A stretch of 64,000 nucleotides of DNA from Lachnoclostridium edouardi (GTDB lineage Bacteria > Bacillota > Clostridia > Lachnospirales > Lachnospiraceae), in NCBI RefSeq assembly GCF_900240245.1, contig NZ_OESQ01000001.1:2281615-2345614 (forward strand), read 5' to 3'. Within the stretch, counting starts at the first letter, position 1, and each line of letters starts with the position of its first letter. The notes under the pieces were generated by a model that did no database searches, had not been told where the DNA came from, and saw only the letters and a list, made by a program, of their open reading frames with translations. The translations under genes were made by a program, and so were the position numbers. Shown one piece after another: positions 34,990-43,451 of the stretch.

Positions 34990-35840
34990 CCGATACAATC
35001 CACAACACCATACTGCCTATGACCGACACCACAGCCGAGCCGGAGGATTACACCGGGGAGGACGGGCTGTTATACTGCGGCAAATGCCACAAACCCAAAG
35101 AAGCCTATTTCCCGGAGGGCAAGACCTTTTTCGGGCGTGATCGCCACCCGTCAGAGTGCGACTGCCAGCGGGCAGCCCGTAAGGAACGGGAAGCCGCCGA
35201 GAAGCAGCGCAGCCACCTTGAAACGGTGGAACGACTGAAACGGCAGGGATTTACAGACAAGACCATGCAGGACTGGACATTTGCCAACGATAACGGAAGC
35301 TGTCCGCAGATGAAGAACGCCGCCGGATATGTGGCACGCTGGGAACAGATAAAGGACGGGAACTACGGGCTGCTCTTGTGGGGAAAGGTAGGCACTGGAA
35401 AAAGCTATTTTGCCGGGTGTATCGCAAACGCCCTCATGGAACAGGAAGTCCCGGTATGCATGACAAACTTTGCAACGATACTCAACGACCTTGCCGCCAG
35501 CTTTGCGGGCAGGAATGAATATATTTCCCGCCTTTGCAGCTTCCCCCTGCTCATAATTGACGATTTTGGAATGGAACGTGGCACAGAATACGGTTTGGAA
35601 CAGGTCTACAATGTGATTGACAGCCGATACCGGAGCAGGAAGCCGCTGATTGTGACGACCAACCTCACGCTGGAGGAATTGCAGCACCCGGAGGACACCG
35701 CCCACGCCCGGATTTATGACCGGCTGCTTGAAATGTGTTCCCCTCTCTGCTTTACCGGGGAGAATTTGAGGAAAGCCGCCGCACAGGGGAAAATGGAACG
35801 ATTGAAACGGCTGCTTGCCGGAAAGGAGATTTGCCTATGA
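34986..35840 (+). CDS. DnaC-like ATP-binding replication protein
   Basis: The start ATG 34986 overlaps the repA stop. The 284-residue product has an N-terminal zinc-binding part (YCGKCHKPKEAYF and SECDCQRAARKERE) and a AAA+ domain: Walker A LLWGKVGTGKSYFAG near residue 134 and Walker B LLIIDDFGMERGTEYG near 190, with ITTNL-type sensor VTTNLTLEEL. It resembles DnaC/DnaI helicase loaders and IstB-type ATPases. It overlaps xis by four bases, so repA, this gene and xis form one coupled unit. Confidence 0.9.
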   Translation: MTDTIHNTILPMTDTTAEPEDYTGEDGLLYCGKCHKPKEAYFPEGKTFFGRDRHPSECDCQRAARKEREAAEKQRSHLETVERLKRQGFTDKTMQDWTFANDNGSCPQMKNAAGYVARWEQIKDGNYGLLLWGKVGTGKSYFAGCIANALMEQEVPVCMTNFATILNDLAASFAGRNEYISRLCSFPLLIIDDFGMERGTEYGLEQVYNVIDSRYRSRKPLIVTTNLTLEELQHPEDTAHARIYDRLLEMCSPLCFTGENLRKAAAQGKMERLKRLLAGKEICL

Positions 35841-36031
35841 AAGAAGTCCCGATTTGGGAAAAGAGTAATTTGGGTTTGGAAGAAGCGGCGGCTTATTCCG
35901 GAATCGGTATCAATAAATTACGGGAGCTTACCAGTGATAAAAACTGCCATTTTGTTTTATGGGTAGGAAATAAACGACTGATTAAACGACGCCTGTTCGA
36001 CCAGTACATAGAACAGGAATATTCTATTTGA
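35837..36031 (+). CDS. xis: Excisionase of element B
   Basis: The 64-residue product starts at ATG 35837 behind GGAAAGGAG, overlapping the previous stop. It has VPIWEKSNLGLEEAAAYSGIGINKLREL and FVLWVGNKRLIKRRLFDQYIEQ, the Tn916 Xis pattern. It is separated from the integrase gene by 86 bases. It should bind near the arm repeats and favour excision. Confidence 0.9.
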   Translation: MKEVPIWEKSNLGLEEAAAYSGIGINKLRELTSDKNCHFVLWVGNKRLIKRRLFDQYIEQEYSI

Positions 36032-36117
36032 AATTTAGTGATGTGAAAATAGGGCTTGATATGATACAATGAAAGTGTCATATCAAGGCTCTTTCCATTA
36101 CGGAAAGGAGTTTGACA

Positions 36118-37317
36118 ATGTCCGAAAAACGCAAAGACAATAAAGGACGAATCCTGCGGACAGGAGAGAGCCAGAGAAAAGACCTGATTTATCAATATCG
36201 CTACACAGACATTCGTGGAAAGCGGCAGACAGTTTATTCTTCTGATTTGAAAGAACTGCGGGAAAAAGAGAAAGAAATCCAGAAGCAGCTTGATGAAGGG
36301 ATTGACTATGCCGCTGGAAAGGCAACCGTGATTGCCCTTGTGGAACGCTATATCAGCTTGAAACAGGGCGTGCGCTACAATACCAAAGTCGGTTACAATT
36401 TTGTTCTGAACCTGATTAAGAAAGAAGATTTTGGCTACCGGCAGATAAGGGATATTAGGGTATCAGACGCACAAAAATGGATTATGAAACTGCATGAGGA
36501 CGGTAAAGGCTACAGTACCATTACCAGTGTCCGGGGCGTTGTCAAACCGGCGTTCCAAATGGCTTACAACGAGGACATTATTCGCAGAAATCCCTTTGAC
36601 TTCAAACTGGTAGATGTTGTTCCAAACGATTCACAGAAGCGTATTGCCATGACCGAAGAACAGCAGACCCTTTGGATGGAATTTATCCGAGAGGATAAGA
36701 CCTATACCAAATATTATGATGAATTTGTTGTGCTGCTGGGAACTGGTATGCGTGTCAGTGAATTTTGTGGATTGACAAAAGGCGATTTGGATTTTGGAAA
36801 TCGGAGAATCCGGGTAGACCACCAGCTTGTCAGAGAACGGGGCGGCAAATATTATGTGGAGAAAACTAAGACAGAATGCGGCTGCCGTTTTATTCCCATG
36901 ACGGAGGAAGTTTACCAAAGTCTGAAAAATATCCTTGACCACCGCAAGCAGCTTAAAACGGAAATGATTGTGGACGGTTACAGCGGTTTTATTCTGTTGG
37001 ATAAGGACGATAAGCCTAAAGTTGCCCTGCATATTGAAAATGAAATGCGCTGGGCGATGAAAAAGTACAAGAAGTTGTACCCGGACAAGCCGCTGCCGCA
37101 TATCACGCCCCATGTGTTTCGCCATACTTTCTGTACGAATATGGCAAGTGCCGGTATGGATATTAAAAACTTGCAGTATATCATGGGGCACTCTGATGTA
37201 GGCGTAACGCTGAATGTTTACACCCATGCAAGCTATGACCGGGCGGCAGAACAGATGTCAAAGATTATTGATTTTAAGGGGATTGACGCACAGGGAAAGC
37301 GAAGAAAATCAGGCTGA
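36118..37317 (+). CDS. int: Tyrosine integrase of element B (Tn916 type)
   Basis: ATG 36118 follows GGAAAGGAG. The 399-residue protein is intact: arm-binding N-terminus (RTGESQRKDLIYQYRYTDIRGK), core-binding domain (VRYNTKVGYNFVLNLIKKEDFG), and catalytic residues in TGMRVSEFCGL (Arg), HVFRHTFC (His-x-x-Arg), GHSDVGVTLNVYTH (His and the Tyr nucleophile). It has the same length and layout as the broken element A integrase but clearly differs in sequence. It lies 14 bases before the right arm repeats and probably recognises the phosphatase 5' end as its target. Confidence 0.95.
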   Translation: MSEKRKDNKGRILRTGESQRKDLIYQYRYTDIRGKRQTVYSSDLKELREKEKEIQKQLDEGIDYAAGKATVIALVERYISLKQGVRYNTKVGYNFVLNLIKKEDFGYRQIRDIRVSDAQKWIMKLHEDGKGYSTITSVRGVVKPAFQMAYNEDIIRRNPFDFKLVDVVPNDSQKRIAMTEEQQTLWMEFIREDKTYTKYYDEFVVLLGTGMRVSEFCGLTKGDLDFGNRRIRVDHQLVRERGGKYYVEKTKTECGCRFIPMTEEVYQSLKNILDHRKQLKTEMIVDGYSGFILLDKDDKPKVALHIENEMRWAMKKYKKLYPDKPLPHITPHVFRHTFCTNMASAGMDIKNLQYIMGHSDVGVTLNVYTHASYDRAAEQMSKIIDFKGIDAQGKRRKSG

Positions 37318-37330
37318 AAATACACCAAAT

Positions 37331-37376
37331 TACTACACCACTTACTACACCACTTACTACACCACTTACTACACCA
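37331..37376. repeat. Right arm-type repeats of element B
   Basis: TACTACACCA occurs four times at a 12-base period (37331, 37343, 37355, 37367), with a partial unit at 37319. The same unit occurs twice at the left end (27613-27633). These are probable arm-type integrase sites. Confidence 0.75.
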
Positions 37377-37503
37377 TTTGCCCGTGAATTTATGTAGATT
37401 TACATAGAATTGCGTAGGTTTTGGGCAAAACATGAAAATTGAAAAAAGTGCCTAAGAGCCAGTAATATCAAGGTTTGAAGGCTTATGAAGGGATATAAGA
37501 GAT

Positions 37504-37974
37504 ATGATTAAAATACTATTTATCTGCCACGGCAACATCTGCCGTTCTCCCATGGCAGAGTTTGTTTTCCGCCACATGGTTAAAGAGCGGGGGATGGGGG
37601 ACAAGTTTCACATTGCCTCCTGCGCCACCAGCACAGAAGAAATCGGAAATCCGGTGCACCGGGGAACACGGGAGAAGCTGAGGCAGTATGGGATTTCCAC
37701 AGAAGGAAAATATGCGGTGCAGCTGAGAAAAAAAGATTATGATGATTACGATTATCTTTTAGGAATGGATACGTGGAATATTAGAAATATTCTAAGAATT
37801 GTAAAATCAGATCCGGAGAACAAGGTGCACCGGCTGCTGGATTTTTCCAAAGAGCCCAGGGATATTGCAGATCCATGGTATACAGGAAACTTTGACGTTA
37901 CTTACAATGATATTGTGGAAGGCTGCCAGGCCTTTCTTGACTATTTAAAGGAGCACAGAAGGGAGCAGTTTTGA
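37504..37974 (+). CDS. Low-molecular-weight protein tyrosine phosphatase (integration target)
   Basis: The 156-residue product has the family P-loop CHGNICRSPMAE (Cys8 to Arg14, C-x5-R) and the general-acid loop DPWYTGNF near residue 121, with normal length. It removes phosphate from tyrosine residues, possibly in polysaccharide or stress control. The first ten codons and upstream region come from the right end of element B, but the protein sequence is preserved, so the gene still reads intact. It overlaps the MerR-family gene by four bases. The attachment core is 37522-37534. Confidence 0.92.
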   Translation: MIKILFICHGNICRSPMAEFVFRHMVKERGMGDKFHIASCATSTEEIGNPVHRGTREKLRQYGISTEGKYAVQLRKKDYDDYDYLLGMDTWNIRNILRIVKSDPENKVHRLLDFSKEPRDIADPWYTGNFDVTYNDIVEGCQAFLDYLKEHRREQF

Positions 37975-38792
37975 AAGAACTGTTTACAATAGGAGAAATA
38001 GGACGTTTATTTCAAATGAACATACGGACTCTGCGTTATTATGACCAGATCGGCCTTTTAAGGCCGGAAAAGGTGGATTTAAAGACTGGATACCGCTTCT
38101 ATTCTACAAAGCAATTTGAGCGCTTAAATACCATCAAATATTTAAGAGATTTAGATGTCCCCATTGAAAAGATTATCAGGTTTTTTGAAAATAAAGACGC
38201 GGAGAATTTAATGGAGCTTTTAGAGGAGCAGAGGGAAGATATTCAGCTGATGAAATCCCGCCTAGACAGGATTGAAAGGAAGCTGGAAAGGCGCATTACC
38301 CAGCTTTCTGACGCTTTGTCTTCAAAGCTTTATGTAATTTGGGAAGTAAATATTCCCAAGAGAAAAATCGCTTTTTTAAGGCGGGAAATTCCCTTGGAAG
38401 AGGATTTAGAATATCCTATTCGGGAACTGGAGCAGATCCGCCATCTGGAGCCTATGATGTTTCTGGGAAAAGTGGGAGTATCTGTGGCAAAAGAAAATGT
38501 GGTCCGGCAGAAGCTTGGCCATTTTTCAGGGATTTTTGTATTTTTGGAGCAGGAGGACAACTACAAAGGGGCAGAAGAATATCTTCAGGAGTCGCTGTAT
38601 GTAACTGTTCGCTATTCCGGCACCCACCGGGAGGCAGGAGAGTCCTACAGAAAGCTGCTTCAATATATGGAAGAAAAACAATATGAATGCACGGGAGATT
38701 CTATAGAAATTACATTAATAGACTCTGGCTTTACAAATGATCTGGAAAAATATATAACAGAAATTCAAATTCCTGTGAAGAAAAAAACTTGA
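37971..38792 (+). CDS. MerR-family regulator with effector-binding domain
   Basis: The 273-residue product starts at TTG 37971, overlapping the phosphatase stop. The N-terminal 70 residues are a MerR DNA-binding domain (FTIGEIGRLFQMNIRTLRYYDQIGLLRPEKVDLKTGYRFY), followed by a coiled coil (EEQREDIQLMKSRLDRIERKLERR) and a GyrI-like effector domain of about 150 residues. This is the BmrR type, which senses drugs and activates efflux genes. A MATE pump lies 105 bases downstream after a terminator and may be its target. Confidence 0.85.
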   Translation: MKELFTIGEIGRLFQMNIRTLRYYDQIGLLRPEKVDLKTGYRFYSTKQFERLNTIKYLRDLDVPIEKIIRFFENKDAENLMELLEEQREDIQLMKSRLDRIERKLERRITQLSDALSSKLYVIWEVNIPKRKIAFLRREIPLEEDLEYPIRELEQIRHLEPMMFLGKVGVSVAKENVVRQKLGHFSGIFVFLEQEDNYKGAEEYLQESLYVTVRYSGTHREAGESYRKLLQYMEEKQYECTGDSIEITLIDSGFTNDLEKYITEIQIPVKKKT

Positions 38793-38820
38793 CCCTCTAG
38801 TTACTAGAGGGTTTATTCTT
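38792..38820 (+). terminator. Terminator after the MerR-family gene
   Basis: ACCCTCTAG pairs perfectly with CTAGAGGGT around TTA, followed by TTATTCTTTC. It starts at the stop codon. Confidence 0.8.
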
Positions 38821-38897
38821 TCATAAGAGATTATGTTCTATGAAATAAAATGTGTTTTATGTGAATGTTTCCAGAATAATGATAAAGGAGAATTTTT

Positions 38898-40235
38898 ATG
38901 AAACCGGAGAATAATTTAACAGAGGGAAATATCATGGGAGTACTGCTCCGTTTTTCTGTTCCGTTTTTGATTGCCAATATTATTCAGGCTCTTTACGGAG
39001 CTGTGGATTTAATGGTAATCGGAAGATATTGTTCCCCTGAAAGTGTGGCGGCTGTTTCCACAGGAACTCAGGTGACTCAGATCATTACAAGCATGGTGAC
39101 AGGCCTGACCTTGGGAGGAACTATTCTGGTAGGCAAGTATACAGGTATGAAAAATGAAGAAGAAACTAGAAAAACAGTGGCTACTACTTTAACACTGTTT
39201 TTTATAGTGGCAGTGATTTTAACTGCAGGTATGATACTTTGCGTGAACCCTATTCTTTTGGCCTTAAAAACTCCTGAGGCTGCCTTTGACTTAGCCAGAC
39301 AATATGTAGTGATCTGTGCCTGGGGCATTGTTTTTACCTGCGGCTATAATGCAATCAGCGCTATTTTAAGAGGATACGGCGATTCTAAAAGACCTATGAT
39401 GTTTATTGCCCTTTCCTGTATATTAAACATTATAGGAGACATTGTTTTAGTGAAATATGCAGGTATGGGAGTAGCAGGAGTAGCTATAGCCACTATTGGC
39501 TCCCAGGGCTTCAGTATGTTTGCAGCCATGTGGTACTTAAATAAGCATAAATTTATATTTACATTTCATTTTAGCAGCTTTCGGATTGACAGAGAAAGAG
39601 CAAAAGAGCTGGCGATGGTGGGAGTGCCAATTTCTATTCAGGAATGTATGGTCCGCCTTTCCTTTTTATATTTGACCTCAGTTACAAACCGCCTGGGGGT
39701 GGAAGCGGCGGCGGCAGTAGGCGTAGCCAGCAAATATGACGTGTTTGCCATGCTTCCCGCCACCTCCATAGCCAGCGCCCTGGCGGCCATTACTGCCCAG
39801 AATTATGGCGCCGGGAAGCTGAAAAGAGCTAAAACATCTCTGGCTGCAGGTCTGGGATTTGCAGTGACAGCTTCCGCCTGCTTTTGGCTTTGGGCACAAC
39901 TGTCCCCGGAAACAATGATCGGAGTATTTACAAAAGACCCTGATATTATTCAAACAGGAATTCCGTTTTTCAAATCCTGCAGTTACGATTATTTAGCAGT
40001 CAGCTTTGTATTTTGTTTAAACGGATACTTAAACGGCCGGTCTCAGACGATTTTCACTATGATCAGCGTGTGCATAGGAGCGCTGGCTTTAAGAATGCCT
40101 TTAATTTATTTTGCATTTACATATTGCTCTGACAATCTAATGGCCATTGGCTCTATTGCCCCGGCAGTTTCCGGGATTATGGCAATATATACTTCTGTTT
40201 ATGTGTGGAGGAAAATGAAGCAGGAAGTTGTTTAA
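38898..40235 (+). CDS. MATE-family efflux transporter
   Basis: The 445-residue protein has the twelve-segment MATE layout, with the N-terminal signature IMGVLLRFSVPFLIANIIQALYGAVDLMVIGRY and an internal repeat around PISIQECMVRLSFLYLTSV near residue 236. MATE proteins export cationic drugs or metabolites using sodium or proton gradients. It has a good AAAGGAGA site. It follows the BmrR-type MerR regulator, and regulation by it is plausible. Confidence 0.92.
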   Translation: MKPENNLTEGNIMGVLLRFSVPFLIANIIQALYGAVDLMVIGRYCSPESVAAVSTGTQVTQIITSMVTGLTLGGTILVGKYTGMKNEEETRKTVATTLTLFFIVAVILTAGMILCVNPILLALKTPEAAFDLARQYVVICAWGIVFTCGYNAISAILRGYGDSKRPMMFIALSCILNIIGDIVLVKYAGMGVAGVAIATIGSQGFSMFAAMWYLNKHKFIFTFHFSSFRIDRERAKELAMVGVPISIQECMVRLSFLYLTSVTNRLGVEAAAAVGVASKYDVFAMLPATSIASALAAITAQNYGAGKLKRAKTSLAAGLGFAVTASACFWLWAQLSPETMIGVFTKDPDIIQTGIPFFKSCSYDYLAVSFVFCLNGYLNGRSQTIFTMISVCIGALALRMPLIYFAFTYCSDNLMAIGSIAPAVSGIMAIYTSVYVWRKMKQEVV

Positions 40236-40311
40236 GGAAAATGTTTAAGCTATCATTCACTGTACACCGCTTCTTGTGTAGTATATAATAGAAAGTACAG
40301 AGGTGATGAAT

Positions 40312-41043
40312 ATGGCAAGAAAAATTGTTTTAGTGACAGGGGCCTCCAGGGGAATTGGTAAGGCCATCGCTGTAAAATTTGCAAAAAAAGGTTATGGAGT
40401 TGCCATTAATTGTGTAAAAAATGAGGAATGTCTTCTTCAGACAAAGAAGGAAATCGAATCCTTCCAGGTTCCTTGTCTGGCTTATGTGGGAGACATGGGG
40501 GACAGCGGCAGCTGTGAAGAGTTTTTTAAAATGGTGAGAAAACGTCTAGGCTCCCCTGATGTAATTGTAAATAATGCGGGAATTTCCTACATAGGTCTGC
40601 TTCAGGATATGAGCGACGGAGATTGGGACAGAATTATAAGAACAAACTTAACATCTGTATTTAACTGCTGCCGTCAGGCAATACCAGACATGATAGGGGC
40701 AAAAGCCGGAAAAATCATTAATATTTCATCTGTCTGGGGAGTGGCGGGGGCTTCCTGTGAAGTGGCCTATTCTGCAACGAAAGGCGGGGTAAATACCTTT
40801 ACAAAAGCTTTAGCAAAAGAGCTGGGGCCCAGCAATATACAGGTAAATGCTGTGGCCTGCGGAGCCATTGACACAGAAATGAATCAGTGGATGGAGGAAG
40901 ATGAGCTTATTAGCCTGATTGAAGAAATTCCTTCCGGCCGCCTTGGAAAAGCAGAGGAAGTAGCAGATTTAGTGTATCATTTGGCATACAAAAGCAATTA
41001 CCTAACAGGTCAGATAATCAGTCTGGACGGAGGATGGATATAG
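40312..41043 (+). CDS. SDR-family oxidoreductase (FabG-like)
   Basis: I place the start at ATG 40312, seven bases after GAGGTG. The 243-residue product has the NAD(P)-binding TGASRGIGKA motif, the NNAG motif in VIVNNAGISYIG, the catalytic Ser in ISSVWG and the YSATK Tyr-Lys pair. The C-terminus LTGQIISLDGGWI is typical of 3-oxoacyl-ACP reductases. It probably reduces a 3-keto substrate with NADPH. It is a single gene without fatty-acid synthesis neighbours, so housekeeping FabG is not assured. Confidence 0.88.
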   Translation: MARKIVLVTGASRGIGKAIAVKFAKKGYGVAINCVKNEECLLQTKKEIESFQVPCLAYVGDMGDSGSCEEFFKMVRKRLGSPDVIVNNAGISYIGLLQDMSDGDWDRIIRTNLTSVFNCCRQAIPDMIGAKAGKIINISSVWGVAGASCEVAYSATKGGVNTFTKALAKELGPSNIQVNAVACGAIDTEMNQWMEEDELISLIEEIPSGRLGKAEEVADLVYHLAYKSNYLTGQIISLDGGWI

Positions 41044-41192
41044 AAAATTTCCAGAATTTGTCACAGGTATCTTAAATTTTTATTACATTTTATTACAACA
41101 CTGTTTTATAATTGTATTATTCTGGATAACTGTGATATACTATAATTCAGTTTATGTAAAGTAATTATTTTCAAAAAGAATGGAGATGTATA

Positions 41193-42110
41193 ATGGGAGA
41201 GATTTATGATGTAGTGATTATCGGTTCCGGACCTGCCGGTCTGGCGGCTGCTATTTATGCGGAGCGGGCAGAATTGAACGCCATTGTAATAGAAAAAAAT
41301 GTAGTAAGCGGAGGTCAGGTTCTGACCACATATGAGGTTGACAATTATCCTGGAGTTCAGGGAATCGGCGGCTTTGATTTAGGAATGAAATTCAGAGAAC
41401 ATGCAGACGGGCTGGGAGCTACATTTGTGGAGGACGAAGTAGTAAAGATTGAGACTGATGAGAAGATAAAAAAGGTAGTATGTGCCGGCGGCACATATGA
41501 GGCCAGGACAGTTGTAATTGCCACTGGAGCCAGCCATAGAAAGCTGGGAGTTCCTGGGGAGGAACAGCTGACAGGAATAGGCGTTTCCTATTGCGCCACA
41601 TGCGACGGAGCATTCTTCAGAGGAAAAACTACAGCAGTAGTGGGGGGAGGAGACGTGGCTTTAGAGGACGCTATTTTCCTTGCCAGATTGTGTAAGAAAG
41701 TTTATGTTATTCACAGAAGAAATGAGTTCAGAGGCGCCAGAAGTCTTCAGAAGAAACTGCTTTCCCTGGAAAATGTAGAGATTGTCTGGGACAGTGTGGC
41801 AGAAGAAATTATAGGCTCAGATCATGTAGAAGCCTTAAAGGTTTCCAATGTAAAGACAGGAGAGAAAACAGATCTGGCTGTAGACGGAGTATTTATTGCG
41901 GTGGGTATCACGCCTAACAGCAGCGGATTTGAAGGACTGGCAGATATGGATCACGGATATTTTAAAGCAGGCGAGGACTGCTGCACATCTTCAAAAGGGA
42001 TATTTGCGGCAGGAGACGTGCGCACAAAGCAGCTGCGCCAGATTGTAACTGCAGTGGCAGACGGGGCCAACGCAATTACCAGCATTGAGCGTTATTTGAC
42101 AGAAGAGTAG
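41193..42110 (+). CDS. trxB: Thioredoxin reductase
   Basis: The 305-residue flavoprotein has the FAD motif GSGPAG at residues 11-16, the redox pair Cys134-Ala-Thr-Cys137 in CATCDGAFF, the NADPH motif VVGGGDVALEDA and the C-terminal FAD motif GIFAAGDVRTKQLRQ. It uses NADPH to reduce thioredoxin. The start follows ATGGAGATG. The next gene begins 15 bases downstream and may be co-transcribed, though it is functionally unrelated. Confidence 0.95.
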   Translation: MGEIYDVVIIGSGPAGLAAAIYAERAELNAIVIEKNVVSGGQVLTTYEVDNYPGVQGIGGFDLGMKFREHADGLGATFVEDEVVKIETDEKIKKVVCAGGTYEARTVVIATGASHRKLGVPGEEQLTGIGVSYCATCDGAFFRGKTTAVVGGGDVALEDAIFLARLCKKVYVIHRRNEFRGARSLQKKLLSLENVEIVWDSVAEEIIGSDHVEALKVSNVKTGEKTDLAVDGVFIAVGITPNSSGFEGLADMDHGYFKAGEDCCTSSKGIFAAGDVRTKQLRQIVTAVADGANAITSIERYLTEE

Positions 42111-42125
42111 GAGGAGCAGTTCCAG

Positions 42126-43262
42126 ATGAGAAAAATATGGAAAATACTGCTGACAGGCTGCTGCTGTGCCTTGCTCAGTCAAAGCATGGTAATTTCCGCC
42201 TGGGCTGACAGCGCCTATGACAACGTGGCTATATCCAGAGTTACAGGATATGTTAATGTCCGCCAGGAGCCTAATACACAAAGCTCTATTATAGGAAAAA
42301 TTTATAATAATTGCGCGGCCACCATTCAGTCCTCTGTAGAAGGAGAAGGGGGAACCTGGTATCAGATACAGTCGGGTTCGGTAAACGGTTATATTAAAGC
42401 CCAATACTTTATTACAGGCGCTGAGGCTGAGGCCATTGCAAAAGAAATCGGCACCACTTACGCCACAGTTAACGCCGATTCTCTGCGGTTAAGAGAGAAA
42501 CCTGATTTAACAAGTAATGTTTTAACCTTGCTTTCTAAAGATGCCACGTATCAGGTAATCGGGGAAGAGGGAAATTTTGCCAAGATTGCAATAGATACAG
42601 ACCTGGAAGGATATATTTCCAAGGACTATATAAAAACCACTGTAGAATTAGACAAAGCAGTGTCTTTGGCAGAGGAGGCTGCTAAGGCTGCAGAGACTCA
42701 GCAGCTGAAAGATGAGGCAGTTACAGCTATTGCTCAGATGGAGGAGGCTAAAAAGTCTGCGGAAAATAATAAGACGATTGAGGCCAATCCGGAGGGAGAC
42801 GGGGTTTCCAGCACTGTATCCGCTCCTCCGGCATCTTCAGTGGCAGGGCCGGGAGAACAGGGACCTGCCGGTTCCGGCTCTGGTTCTGATCAGGTAGTTT
42901 CCGCCACCAGAAACGCGGTGGTTGCCTATGCGAAGCAATTTATAGGAAATCCGTATTTATATGGAGGGACAAGCCTGACAGAAGGGGCAGATTGTTCTGG
43001 ATTTACTATGAGCGTATTTGCCCATTTTGGAATTTCCACAGGAAGAAGTTCCAGGGACCAGGCTGTAAAGGGCCGGGAGATTTCTGTGGAAAGCGTGCAG
43101 CCGGGAGATTTGCTGTTCTACGGCAGCAGCGAATACATTAACCATGTGGCCTTGTACATAGGCGGAGGAAAAGTTGTGCACTCCAGCACTCCAAAAACTG
43201 GAATTACTATTACCTCAGCTAATTACAGAACTCCGTGTAAGGCAGTATCATTTTTAGATTAA
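42126..43262 (+). CDS. Secreted SH3b-NlpC/P60 peptidoglycan hydrolase
   Basis: The 378-residue protein has a signal peptide ending near AWADS. Two bacterial SH3 domains follow at about residues 38-95 (VTGYVNVRQEPNTQSSIIGKIY) and 112-168 (ATVNADSLRLREKPDLTSNVL). An Ala/Glu helical and Pro/Gly-rich linker leads to a C-terminal NlpC/P60 domain at about 265-378, with Cys290 in GADCSGF and His340 in NHVALYIGGGKVVHSS. It should cut peptide stems of peptidoglycan outside the cell. It follows trxB closely and ends at a terminator. Confidence 0.92.
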   Translation: MRKIWKILLTGCCCALLSQSMVISAWADSAYDNVAISRVTGYVNVRQEPNTQSSIIGKIYNNCAATIQSSVEGEGGTWYQIQSGSVNGYIKAQYFITGAEAEAIAKEIGTTYATVNADSLRLREKPDLTSNVLTLLSKDATYQVIGEEGNFAKIAIDTDLEGYISKDYIKTTVELDKAVSLAEEAAKAAETQQLKDEAVTAIAQMEEAKKSAENNKTIEANPEGDGVSSTVSAPPASSVAGPGEQGPAGSGSGSDQVVSATRNAVVAYAKQFIGNPYLYGGTSLTEGADCSGFTMSVFAHFGISTGRSSRDQAVKGREISVESVQPGDLLFYGSSEYINHVALYIGGGKVVHSSTPKTGITITSANYRTPCKAVSFLD

Positions 43263-43291
43263 CACTGTCAGTGCTCACTGATGGTAAAAAT

Positions 43292-43343
43292 AGAGAATTG
43301 CAAAATAGACAGTCTGTGGTCATGGTTTTGTAGTTCTCTTTTT
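43292..43343 (+). terminator. Terminator of the NlpC/P60 gene
   Basis: AGAGAATTGCAAAA (43292-43305) pairs along all 14 positions, with GU wobbles, with TTTTGTAGTTCTCT (43326-43339), followed by TTTTTG... (TTTT 43340-43343). Confidence 0.8.
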
Positions 43344-43407
43344 GATTCATGGAAAACTTTGCCTCCTATGAATCAAAATCTTTCGGCGGGTGGGGAGGCA
43401 CACTTTT
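43341..43407 (+). promoter_or_regulatory. Interleaved stems (pseudoknot or switch) before the PrpR-like gene
   Basis: TTTGATTCAT (43341-43350) pairs perfectly with ATGAATCAAA (43368-43377). TGCCTCC (43360-43366), in the loop of that stem, pairs with GGAGGCA (43394-43400), which is followed by CACTTTTTC. The stems interleave like an H-type pseudoknot, and the second resembles an intrinsic terminator. I recognised no known riboswitch. Confidence 0.45.
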
Positions 43408-43451
43408 TCATATAAAGGGTAAGATATCGGAAAATTTATAAAGGAGTGAAA

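Larger units (their letters stand above)
27538..37521 (+). mobile_element. Integrative mobilizable element B (about 10 kb)
   Basis: It is bounded by ATCTGCCACGGCA cores at 27538-27550 and 37522-37534, with TACTACACCA arm repeats at both ends (two on the left, four on the right). It carries an ArsR-permease-DUF6485-thioredoxin cargo operon, a sigma-like factor, an HTH protein, a lipoprotein, MobC, a relaxase, a Cys-rich protein, RepA, a DnaC-like ATPase, Xis and an intact integrase. There are no secretion-system genes. The backbone from 30000 to 36000 is clearly GC-rich compared with the host. It abuts element A in the same orientation at the same target gene. Confidence 0.82.

Noticed and set aside
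37319..37376. CRISPR array
   Set aside because: The TACTACACCA units are only 10 bases with 2-base gaps and no spacers; both ends of element B carry them, so they fit integrase arm sites.
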